NCBI GenBank assembly: GCA_041563315.1
Contig: JBFFNE010000059.1
Coordinates: 1-18,577, forward strand
Length of the DNA: 18,577 bases
DNA from: JBFEYJ01 sp041563315
GTDB taxonomy: Bacteria > Pseudomonadota > Gammaproteobacteria > Thiohalomonadales > Thiohalomonadaceae
Direction of reading: 5' to 3'
Shown here: positions 1-7,110 of the stretch, piece after piece
How the letters are laid out: each line of letters starts with the position of its first letter
How positions within the stretch are numbered: the first letter of the stretch is position 1
The notes under the pieces: model-generated
What the model was told of the DNA's origin: nothing
The model's database searches: none
The model's input: the letters and a program-made list of their open reading frames with translations, nothing else
Position numbers and translations under genes: made by a program

Positions 1-1679
1 TCGGTGATCCAGCGGGTGGCCTCGATGAAGTCCACCGCGTAGTTGTTGTGCTCCTCGATGCCGGTGGCGACGGCGAAGATGTTGGGGTCGAAGATGATGT
101 CTTCGGCGGGGAAGCCGACCTGGTTGACCAGGATGTCGTAGCAGCGGGCGCAGATCTCCTGCTTGCGCGCCTGGGTGTCGGCCTGGCCGTTCTCATCGAA
201 GGCCATGACGATCATCGCCGCGCCGTATTTGCGCAGCAACCGGGCGTGGTGAATGAACGCGGCCTCGCCCTCTTTGAGTGAGATGGAGTTGACCACACCC
301 TTGCCCTGGATGCACTTGAGGCCCGCCTCGATGATCTCCCACTTGGAGGAGTCGATCATCACCGGCACCTTGGCGATGTCCGGCTCGGAGGCCATGAGGT
401 TGAGGTAGTTGGTCATGGCGGCGACGCCGTCGAGCATCGCCTCGTCCATGTTCACATCGACGATCTGCGCGCCCTCCTCGACCTGATCACGGCAGATGGA
501 GAGCGCTTCGTCGTACTGCTCTTCGAGAATCAGTCGCTTGAACTTGGCCGAGCCGGTAACGTTGGCGCGCTCGCCCACATTCACGAACAGGGAGTCGGGG
601 CCGATGTTGAGCGGTTCCAGTCCACTCAATCGGCACTCGGGGATGATCTCAGGTGTTTGACGTGGCGGGTGCTGGGAGACCGCCTCGGCAATGGCCTTGA
701 TGTGGTCCGGGCCGGTGCCGCAGCAGCCGCCGATGATGTTAAGGAAGCCCTCGCTGGCCCAGGAGGCGAGCTCATGGGCCATCGCCTCGGGGGATTCGTC
801 GTAGCCGCCGAACTCGTTGGGCAGACCGGCATTGGGGTGGGCCGAGACATGGCACTCGGCGATGCGCGACATCTCTTCGACGTACTGGCGCAGCTCCTTG
901 GCGCCGAGGGCGCAGTTGAGGCCGATGGAGACCGGCTTGGCGTGGCGTAGCGAGTTGTAGAACGCCTCGGTGACCTGGCCGGTGAGGGTGCGGCCGGAAG
1001 CATCGGTGATGGTGCCGGAGATCATCACCGGCAGGCGGATGCCCTTCTCGTCGAAGTAGGTCTCGATGGCGAACACCGCCGCCTTGGCGTTGAGGGTGTC
1101 GAAGATGGTTTCGATCATCAGGATATCGGCGCCGCCCTCGACCAGCCCGTCGATAGCCTCAAGGTAGGCCTCGACCAGGGTGTCGAAGGTGATGGCGCGA
1201 TAGCCCGGGTTGTTGACGTCCGGCGAGATAGAGGCGGTGCGGTCTGTCGGGCCGAGCACCCCGGCGACGAAGCGCGGCTTCTTCGGATCCGCGCTTTCGG
1301 CCTCGTCGGCGGCCTCGCGCGCCAGGCGCGCCGACTCGCGGCTCATCTCGTGCGCCAGCTCGACCATGCCGTAGTTCTTCATGGAGACGGCATTGGCGTT
1401 AAAGGAGTTGGTCTCGATGATGTCGGCGCCGGCGTCGAGGTAGGCCTTGTGAATGGCCTTGACGATCTGCGGCTGGGTCAGCACCAGCAGGTCGTTGTTG
1501 CCCTTGAGGTCGCTCGACCAGTCGGCGAAACGCTCGCCGCGGTAGTCCGCCTCTTCCAATTGGTAGTTCTGGATCATGGTGCCGGTGGCGCCGTCGAGGA
1601 TCAGAATGCGTTCGGCGAGGGCCTGAAGAAGTTTTGCGGAGTTCTTGCCGGTGTAGTGCTGGGTCATGCGATCTGCCAT
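1..1679 (-). CDS. metH: Methionine synthase, cobalamin-dependent (N-terminal part, cut by window edge)
   Basis: MetH makes methionine from homocysteine and 5-methyltetrahydrofolate in the cytoplasm, with cobalamin as methyl carrier. About 559 codons are visible; the full family is about 1200 residues, so the cobalamin and reactivation domains lie outside the window. The N-terminus has the homocysteine S-methyltransferase signature ILDGATGTMIQNY. The zinc-ligand cysteines appear in SIGLNCALGA (near residue 254) and IIGGCCGTGPDH (near 319). The pterin-binding domain then begins with FVNVGERANVTGSAKFK. The reading frame is uninterrupted to the edge. The start is uncertain: ATG at 1679 lies inside a tandem repeat and ATG at 1667 is in frame 12 bases later; neither has a clear Shine-Dalgarno sequence. 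The family assignment is secure; only the start is doubtful. Confidence 0.96.
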   Translation of the reverse strand, partial: MADRMTQHYTGKNSAKLLQALAERILILDGATGTMIQNYQLEEADYRGERFADWSSDLKGNNDLLVLTQPQIVKAIHKAYLDAGADIIETNSFNANAVSMKNYGMVELAHEMSRESARLAREAADEAESADPKKPRFVAGVLGPTDRTASISPDVNNPGYRAITFDTLVEAYLEAIDGLVEGGADILMIETIFDTLNAKAAVFAIETYFDEKGIRLPVMISGTITDASGRTLTGQVTEAFYNSLRHAKPVSIGLNCALGAKELRQYVEEMSRIAECHVSAHPNAGLPNEFGGYDESPEAMAHELASWASEGFLNIIGGCCGTGPDHIKAIAEAVSQHPPRQTPEIIPECRLSGLEPLNIGPDSLFVNVGERANVTGSAKFKRLILEEQYDEALSICRDQVEEGAQIVDVNMDEAMLDGVAAMTNYLNLMASEPDIAKVPVMIDSSKWEIIEAGLKCIQGKGVVNSISLKEGEAAFIHHARLLRKYGAAMIVMAFDENGQADTQARKQEICARCYDILVNQVGFPAEDIIFDPNIFAVATGIEEHNNYAVDFIEATRWIT

Positions 1680-1695
1680 TTGTATAATTTGTATA
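1678..1695 (-). repeat. Two tandem 9-bp repeats at the metH start
   Basis: On the minus strand TATACAAAT occurs twice back to back, and the last copy runs into the ATG at 1679. The unit contains a -10-like TATACA, so it could be a promoter feeding a nearly leaderless metH transcript, or half-sites for a regulator. I do not recognise it as a MetJ box, a MetR site or a SAM/SAH riboswitch. The repeat is seen directly; the function is a guess. Confidence 0.4.
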
Positions 1696-2102
1696 AACTG
1701 TTGTCCAGCTGTCAGGCGGGCCTTTATGGCGCGCCGACAACACGCTGTCGGATCACGTGGTGCAAGTCCGACCTAATCTATAGGATAAGCCGATCATTCT
1801 AGCATGGCTTTGCCGCTGGAATCGCCTGTAGCAGGGGTAGGGGGATTGCTCCGTTTCCTCAGAAAGAGGGAGGACTAGACGATTTTTGTGATTTCCCTCA
1901 TCCTGTCTTTCTCCCTGAGGGAGAAGGGAAGGCCATCCCTCGGTGACCAGGCCACGCCCTGTATGAGAAAAAACCTACTGGGACGCGAAACTTCCGATTT
2001 CACAGAATGTGACCGGTTTGGAATATCCGCAAGCCCCCTTCCGCTAGCCTTGCAAGCACAATAATGCCCAGCAACTCCCCCACCTGAGCAAATAATACGC
2101 GT
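1696..2102. other. Divergent intergenic region between metH and the 801-aa membrane protein gene
   Basis: About 400 bases without a credible gene. It contains a 6-bp inverted repeat (GTCGGA at 1747-1752, TCCGAC at 1767-1772) enclosing CACGTG. It also holds a short palindromic repeat at 1909-1925, listed separately. Just before the plus-strand gene is an A/T-rich TAATAC at 2093-2098, which could be a -10 element. Both flanking genes must be transcribed outward from here, but no clear paired -35/-10 could be read by eye. Confidence 0.5.
1909..1925. repeat. Short palindrome of the CTCCCTGAGGGAG dispersed-repeat type
   Basis: TTCTCCCT and AGGGAGAA flank a single G, giving perfect 8-bp arms. The setting (CCTCATCC before, GGG after) resembles a common class of dispersed intergenic repeats in proteobacteria with the pattern CCCTCACCC...CTCTCCC...GGGAGAGGG. 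It is not followed by a T-run on either strand, so it is probably not an intrinsic terminator. Confidence 0.45.
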
Positions 2103-4508
2103 ATGAACACCTCTGTTCGTTATCAAGTCGTTTTCAGCGGTCGCCTGCGCAAGGGTTGTACGACGACTGACGTAAAGCGCAATCTCGCCACACGGATGCG
2201 GCTGCCCAAGGAGAAAATAGACCACCTGCTCACTGCAGGCCGTGCCATAGTGAAGCAGACCCCGTCACTGGATGAGGCAAAACGCCTCGTCATGCAGCTG
2301 GCTGCAATCGGCGTCATCGCCACCATTGAGCCGAAACGCACGGCGCCCGTAATAAACAAACCCGCTGCAGCAACCCCGCCACCGGCCGCCGCCACCAAGG
2401 ACGTGAGCCAACCTGCCGTACTGAGGCCATTCAACCCACTGCGTCTTCGCTTTCTTCTCAAGCCGCTGCTTGTATTGGGTGCTGCACGTGAGGTCCTGCT
2501 CAACCTGCTTCACGCGGCGCTGCTCCTTGCGCTCTTTTTCGGGGTGCTGGTCCCGTCACTGAGCAGCGGTTGGGTCGAGCAATATATCTCCTCGCCGCAG
2601 CCTGCGCTGGTGCTGCAACTACTGCTCATCTTGTCTGTGAGCCTGTTGCTGCTGCTTCTGCTCAAACCCCTGCTGGCGCTAACCCGCCTTGCGCAACCGG
2701 GCATGCCAATTGCCTCCACGCAGGAGCCGGATCTGTATGCCTTCGTCGAAGAGGTGTGTGAACAGATTGGCGCACCGGCACCGGCGGAGATTCACCTGCA
2801 GGAGAGTGCAGGGATCAGTGTCGCTTACTACCGCGGTCCGCAAGGCTGGCTGGAAAACCGAACGGTATTAACCCTGGGTGTGCCGCTCATTGCGGCACTA
2901 AACCGCAGTCAGCTGGCGGCATTACTTGCAAGCCACCTTAGCCGTTACCGCCACAACGCCGCACCGCGGGCCACCGCGATCCTCATGCATGGGCATGCCT
3001 GGTTACAGGCCACCGCCTCTGGTGAGGACACCATTGATCGTGCCCTGAGGCAATGGCATGAGGATGGGCTGCTGGGTGACGCCCTGTTCAACTTTCTGCA
3101 AATCCTGATGAGACCTGCCCGACGGATGGCAGGGTGGCGATTACGCCTGAGCCGTGCCCTCGACCGGCGGGTGGTACATCGCATCATCGCCGAAGAGGAT
3201 GATCTGGCACTGGCATTCACTGGCAATGAAGGCTTTCTTCGCCTGCTCGACCAAACCACCCTGCTCACCTTTGTTAGCAACAATCTGCTAAGCGGGCTAG
3301 AGGAACGATGGAAAAGCAAAGGCGTCTTGCCGGGTAATCTGGTGCAGCTGCTGGTGCTGCGCAGTCGCCAATACCCGTCGAGCATGCCGCAAAAACTGCG
3401 GCGTGTTCAGGAACGGAAAATGGCGGCCACTGGCGACATTCTGCCGAGCGATAGCCAGCGCCTGAAGCGCATCGGCAACACGGCGATCAATCCAGACAGC
3501 AAGGACCTCGCCCCGGCTTCGAGTCTGTTCCATCATTACGGCAAGCTGACCCGATTCATGACGCTGCGTTATTACCATCATCGCCTGCGTCTGCCGGTCA
3601 GCCCTTATCAATTGCAACAGGTTTCCGGCAAGAAAAGCCTGGAACATCTCCATCAACAGAAACTCGATATCTATTTTCGCCAACTGTACGTGGATTTTCT
3701 GCCTCTGAAACTGCGCCAGCGCATGCGCAACATCAACACCCTGGATGAAGCCAGGCAGCAGTGGAGCGTAGGCATCGCACGTATCCAGAGCGAATACGAA
3801 AAGGCCAAACAGGCAAAAGTACTTTTCACCCACACCGAGGCGACATTGGTCAACGCCTCAACACGGGAGGCGATCCACCTGGCGGGGCTGTGGCGCCAAT
3901 GGGGTGAAGAAAAGCTTCACAGGGAGGCACTCGAGGAGGTCCACCAGAGTGCCCGCGATAGCGAACGGGACCATCAGCAGGCGTTGCGCGGACTGGAACA
4001 GTATCTCCGGGCATACGCCATGCGCCTGAGCGCAGTACTGGCCGCACTGAACCAGGGCGAGGCGGCGACGCTGCCCGCTACCATGGGCCTTAAACAGGAA
4101 GCGCAAGTACTGCTGACGACCCTCGAACTCATTGATGGCGTGCACACACAGCTGAGTGAGCTGCAAATCCAGACCCTGCTACTGGAGACCCTGCTCAGCC
4201 AGCGCACCACCGGCCAAAATACGAAGCTCAACGAGCGCATTGAGCAATACGCTGCCGATGCCCAGCATTTGACGCGAGCCATCAGCTTTACCCTGAAAAA
4301 CGCCCCCTACCCCTTCGCCGATGGCAAGGCAAAACTATTACTGAAATATGTATTGCAGGACGCCCTCAGCGAAGAGTCAGCACAAGGCAACCTCGACCGG
4401 GGTAACGATACAGTGGCCGTACTTGCACAGGTACAGCGACGCGCACTGATACGGCTAATCGCGATTAGCGGTCAAGTGGAGGAGGCGCTGGGATTCCGGC
4501 CATCGTAA
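2103..4508 (+). CDS. Large membrane protein with degenerate M48-peptidase-like domain
   Basis: This 801-residue protein has several recognisable parts. Residues 1-77 resemble a small domain, YQVVFSGRL followed by a helix-rich stretch, that I associate with the N-terminus of some gammaproteobacterial membrane proteins. A Pro/Ala-rich linker covers about 80-110. Two strongly hydrophobic segments lie at about 121-150 and 167-195. Residues 205-285 then follow the M48 zinc-peptidase pattern, with FVEEVCEQIGAPAP and VLTLGVPLIAAL before the active-site helix. The expected HExxH is replaced by SHLSR (277-281), so both zinc histidines and the catalytic glutamate are lost. The downstream SRxxE motif reads SRALD. 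The C-terminal half is Arg/Gln/Leu-rich and helical, probably coiled coil. No Shine-Dalgarno precedes the ATG, and an in-frame stop at 2085 bars an upstream extension. A non-catalytic scaffold role is inferred; the true function is unknown. Confidence 0.82.
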   Translation: MNTSVRYQVVFSGRLRKGCTTTDVKRNLATRMRLPKEKIDHLLTAGRAIVKQTPSLDEAKRLVMQLAAIGVIATIEPKRTAPVINKPAAATPPPAAATKDVSQPAVLRPFNPLRLRFLLKPLLVLGAAREVLLNLLHAALLLALFFGVLVPSLSSGWVEQYISSPQPALVLQLLLILSVSLLLLLLLKPLLALTRLAQPGMPIASTQEPDLYAFVEEVCEQIGAPAPAEIHLQESAGISVAYYRGPQGWLENRTVLTLGVPLIAALNRSQLAALLASHLSRYRHNAAPRATAILMHGHAWLQATASGEDTIDRALRQWHEDGLLGDALFNFLQILMRPARRMAGWRLRLSRALDRRVVHRIIAEEDDLALAFTGNEGFLRLLDQTTLLTFVSNNLLSGLEERWKSKGVLPGNLVQLLVLRSRQYPSSMPQKLRRVQERKMAATGDILPSDSQRLKRIGNTAINPDSKDLAPASSLFHHYGKLTRFMTLRYYHHRLRLPVSPYQLQQVSGKKSLEHLHQQKLDIYFRQLYVDFLPLKLRQRMRNINTLDEARQQWSVGIARIQSEYEKAKQAKVLFTHTEATLVNASTREAIHLAGLWRQWGEEKLHREALEEVHQSARDSERDHQQALRGLEQYLRAYAMRLSAVLAALNQGEAATLPATMGLKQEAQVLLTTLELIDGVHTQLSELQIQTLLLETLLSQRTTGQNTKLNERIEQYAADAQHLTRAISFTLKNAPYPFADGKAKLLLKYVLQDALSEESAQGNLDRGNDTVAVLAQVQRRALIRLIAISGQVEEALGFRPS

Positions 4509-4571
4509 GCGCAAGGGGAGACACAAAGCCCGTTTTTCGGTACGCGCATTTATGTGATAGAGTCCGCAGTT

Positions 4572-4641
4572 GTTACCCATAAAGACAGGCCACATTGCCG
4601 TCTTCACTGGGCGTATGGTAACGTTCCCTCCGTACAGGGAA
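4572..4641 (+). promoter_or_regulatory. Candidate structured 5' leader RNA upstream of lipoprotein gene
   Basis: An outer stem pairs GTTACC-C-ATA (4572-4581) with TATGGTAAC (4614-4622), leaving one bulged C. It encloses a hairpin pairing AAGAC-A-GGC (4582-4590) with GCCGTCTT (4597-4604), leaving one bulged A and loop CACATT. A second hairpin, TTCCCT/AGGGAA (4624-4629 with 4636-4641), ends just before the AAGGA that probably serves the lipoprotein gene. The nested pairing is seen in the sequence. It does not match the c-di-GMP-I, fluoride, cobalamin or SAM riboswitch consensus that I know. A regulatory role is inference. Confidence 0.4.
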
Positions 4642-4657
4642 AAAGGACGAACTCATC

Positions 4658-5446
4658 ATGGAAATAACAAGAACGCTGCCGTTACTGCTGTTGGTCTCAC
4701 TCGGCGGATGCGGTGAAAGTAGCAGTGTGCCATCCGGCTCGCTGACCAACAATAACATCTACCCCAACATAACGGTCGTTGAAAACCAGAACGGCGAGGT
4801 GGTCACCACCGCTGTGCTGGAGGGAAGTGTCTATCTCAGTGACGGTGACAAATTCTACGCCTCGCTAGGTACGCCCCCCGATCAACTCATAAATTTCAGT
4901 GATGATCTTTTTGCCACGGCCCAGACGATGTCGACGCGGCTGAAGGTGATGGAGAAACGCACCCTTTCGGAGTATTTCGCTACCGATACCTCCGCGGGCC
5001 TGGCAGCACCGGTGCGGGCCTATGTTGCCTTTGAGAGGGGAAGCGGGCAGTGGACCGGCCAGACGTGGGTTGACTTACCCCCGGCCTTTACCATTATCAA
5101 CCCGGCTTCCTACAGCTCACTCTCGCGTGTTAATCAGAATCCAATCGCCCTCACCTGGGCGGATAGTGATAACACCGCCATGATGGAACTCGACAGCCAG
5201 GCGGTCTGCAACGGTGTCCGTTATAGCGCGCCCACCATCAGCCTTGGTCCCGATACGGGGTCAGCGTCGGTTGATGCTGCCGATTATTTCTACGCAGCAG
5301 GTGCCCTAGATACAACGTGTCAGGTTGCATTCACCCTAAGGCGGTTGGGCCTCCCAAGAGGCATTTCTGAGGAACTGGGCTTGGGCTCCCTTAATACCAT
5401 CCAGGGCACGCAGCTGAGAGTCGTTGAATTTACCTCTACCCCGTAG
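4658..5446 (+). CDS. Putative outer-membrane or periplasmic lipoprotein of unknown function
   Basis: The 262-residue product starts MEITRTLPLLLLVSLGGC, a short type II signal peptide with lipobox LGGC and the lipidated cysteine at residue 18. No Asp follows the Cys, which fits outer-membrane sorting. The mature part is Ser/Thr/Asn-rich and beta-like, and I do not recognise a family. Two later cysteines (in SQAVCNGVRY and ALDTTCQVAF) could form a disulfide in the periplasm. An AAGGA lies about 12 bases before the ATG, a rather long spacing. The next gene starts 9 bases after the stop, so the pair is probably one operon. A partner or assembly role with the downstream barrel protein is inference. 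Confidence 0.75.
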   Translation: MEITRTLPLLLLVSLGGCGESSSVPSGSLTNNNIYPNITVVENQNGEVVTTAVLEGSVYLSDGDKFYASLGTPPDQLINFSDDLFATAQTMSTRLKVMEKRTLSEYFATDTSAGLAAPVRAYVAFERGSGQWTGQTWVDLPPAFTIINPASYSSLSRVNQNPIALTWADSDNTAMMELDSQAVCNGVRYSAPTISLGPDTGSASVDAADYFYAAGALDTTCQVAFTLRRLGLPRGISEELGLGSLNTIQGTQLRVVEFTSTP

Positions 5447-5455
5447 GAGATTGGC

Positions 5456-6004
5456 ATGGACCGCTTGTTAAGAGCTTTTTTCTTATTACTGTTATTCGCT
5501 GTCAGTCCGGTGGTTACCGCGGCCAGCTTCATGGTGTCGAACTCGGCAGGTTCCGCATCGATCAGCAACCTTGACGGTTATGATAACGCCATGTACTTGC
5601 GCCTTGACGTGGGCTACTTCCCTATTCCACAGATTGGGTTCAATATTTTCATCAATGACTATGATGATTTTCAGTACAATGAGGCCTATTCCCTCTTTTC
5701 AAATACCGCGACAAACGCTGTTGACCTGGTACTCAAGGGCCGCGGTGTCGGCGTTACCGGCAGGTGGCCAATCAACACACATTTCCAGCCCTATCTTCGT
5801 GCAGAATATTACGATTGGGATCTGGAAGCCCGGTCATTAAATCGCACGGTCGGGAAGGATAGTGGGGGCAATCTGGGTATCGTTGTCGGGGCGCAGTTTC
5901 CCGTCCGGAAATTTTTCGGCTTCAAGGCAGAAGCGATCCGGTATAACGATATCAGTGGTGCCGATATCGATCATCTAGCTCTCGGTCTGGTGTTTGAGTT
6001 TTAA
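5456..6004 (+). CDS. Putative outer-membrane beta-barrel protein
   Basis: The 182-residue product has a type I signal peptide (MDRLLRAFFLLLLFAVSPVVTAA, probable cleavage after an Ala near 22-23). After it come alternating beta-strand-like segments such as AMYLRLDVGYFPI, VGVTGRWPI, FQPYLRAEYYDWDLEA, NLGIVVGAQF and FFGFKAEAIRYNDI. It ends in LALGLVFEF; the C-terminal Phe and aromatic last strand match the Bam recognition signal of outer-membrane proteins. The size and pattern suggest a small 8-stranded barrel of the OmpA-like/OmpW type, but no exact family is claimed. TAGGAG lies 8 bases before the ATG and overlaps the stop codon of the lipoprotein gene, which suggests coupled translation. Confidence 0.78.
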   Translation: MDRLLRAFFLLLLFAVSPVVTAASFMVSNSAGSASISNLDGYDNAMYLRLDVGYFPIPQIGFNIFINDYDDFQYNEAYSLFSNTATNAVDLVLKGRGVGVTGRWPINTHFQPYLRAEYYDWDLEARSLNRTVGKDSGGNLGIVVGAQFPVRKFFGFKAEAIRYNDISGADIDHLALGLVFEF

Positions 6005-6010
6005 TCGTTA

Positions 6011-6032
6011 GACCGGGCCGCCTTGCCCGGTC
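6011..6032 (+). terminator. GC-rich hairpin after the barrel gene
   Basis: GACCGGGC and GCCCGGTC form a perfect 8-bp stem around a 6-base loop, starting 7 bases after the stop codon. There is no immediate T-run on either strand, so it is either a weak terminator or a 3'-end stabilising hairpin for the lipoprotein/barrel mRNA. Confidence 0.45.
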
Positions 6033-6150
6033 ATCGCCAGAAGCTGAAAAAAATGCAGGTCGGTGCAGGCCAAAGCCGTAAGCCGCCATTCTGACCTGTT
6101 TCCGGCTTGACGGAATTTTCCTGGTGCACCCTGTCTCTTTGCGGTAACCG

Positions 6151-7110
6151 TTAAATCACTCGCAGGCAATGCACGCTGAAATATTCTCGCTCATCCATCC
6201 ACACTTTGATCGGTTCGAAACCGGCGGACTTTGCCAGCTGCGTGAAACCCTCATAGCTGTACTTGTAGGCGTTCTCCGTGTGAATGGTTTCACCGCGACA
6301 AAAACAGAGACGCCGCTCGCCAATCGTGACCCGCTGGATACACCGACTGATCAGATGCATCTCCACCCGTTCGGCTACCCCGTTGTAATATGCGCAATGA
6401 CGAAAACCGTCGGGATTGAAATTGGCACCGAGCGCGTGGTTGATGTGGTGGAGCAGGTTGAGGTTAAAGGCCGCGGTGTAACCTGCCACGTCGTTGTAGG
6501 CACGGGTCAGCACGTTGTGGTCTTTTTGCAGATCGACACCGATGAGCAGGTGGCCACCAGGGCCCACGGCCTGGGCCATGCGCCGCAGTAGCTGCCTGGC
6601 CTGTGGCGGCTCGAAGTTGCCAATACTTGATCCGGGGAAAAACACGGCGCCAGGCAAGCCCCTTATGTCCGGGGGAAGCTCCAGGGCACGGGTAAAGTCG
6701 GCACAGGTTGCGTAAATCTCAAGCGCCGGGTAATCGGCAGCCAGTGCGCTGGCTGCCTCTAGCAGAAAGTCGCGGCAGATATCCACCGGCATATAAGCGG
6801 CCGGGCGCAAACTGTCGAGCAACAAACGGATCTTGCGGCCCGCCCCCGAGCCCAACTCCACCAGCAGGCCATCGCTACCCAGCAGCGCGGCCATCTCATC
6901 ACCATAGCGTTCTAGCAACGCCACTTCGGTGCGAAACGGGTAATATTCGGGGGTCTCGGTGATCGCCTCGAACAGTTCCGAACCCCGGCGGTCGTAAAAA
7001 TATTTCGGCGCGATCTGGCGCGGCGTCTGCAGCAGCCCGTCGATGACCTCCTGGTACATGTCGGTGCCAGGAGGATGCTGATCGTAAAAACGCACGGCCA
7101 GGTCAGTCAT
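6151..7110 (-). CDS. egtD: L-histidine N-alpha-methyltransferase (ergothioneine biosynthesis)
   Basis: EgtD trimethylates histidine with SAM to give hercynine, the first step of ergothioneine synthesis. The 319-residue length is typical. Visible hallmarks are APKYFYDRRGSELFEAIT and EYYPFRTE at the N-terminus, the SAM-binding loop VELGSGAGRKIRLLL, FFPGSSIGNF, and AYNDVAGYTAAFNLNLL, which carries the histidine-binding Asn-containing segment. ETIHTENAYKYS near the C-terminus corresponds to the substrate-binding Glu region. I chose the ATG at 7110 rather than one further upstream. It has GGAGG 8 bases before it, and its ATGA overlaps the egtB stop codon, so the two are translationally coupled. 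It is the last gene of the egtBD unit. Confidence 0.95.
   Translation of the reverse strand: MTDLAVRFYDQHPPGTDMYQEVIDGLLQTPRQIAPKYFYDRRGSELFEAITETPEYYPFRTEVALLERYGDEMAALLGSDGLLVELGSGAGRKIRLLLDSLRPAAYMPVDICRDFLLEAASALAADYPALEIYATCADFTRALELPPDIRGLPGAVFFPGSSIGNFEPPQARQLLRRMAQAVGPGGHLLIGVDLQKDHNVLTRAYNDVAGYTAAFNLNLLHHINHALGANFNPDGFRHCAYYNGVAERVEMHLISRCIQRVTIGERRLCFCRGETIHTENAYKYSYEGFTQLAKSAGFEPIKVWMDEREYFSVHCLRVI

Noticed and set aside
1696..1800. SAM or SAH riboswitch upstream of metH
   Set aside because: No match to the conserved cores I know; only a 6-bp hairpin with a CACGTG loop was found.
4572..4641. c-di-GMP-I (GEMM) or other known riboswitch
   Set aside because: The conserved core of these classes was looked for and not found; recorded only as an unclassified leader structure.
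6104..6122. TTCCG/CGGAA hairpin with TTTT as a plus-strand terminator
   Set aside because: The stem is only 5 bp and the T-run only four bases; not called separately from the stronger hairpin at 6011-6032.
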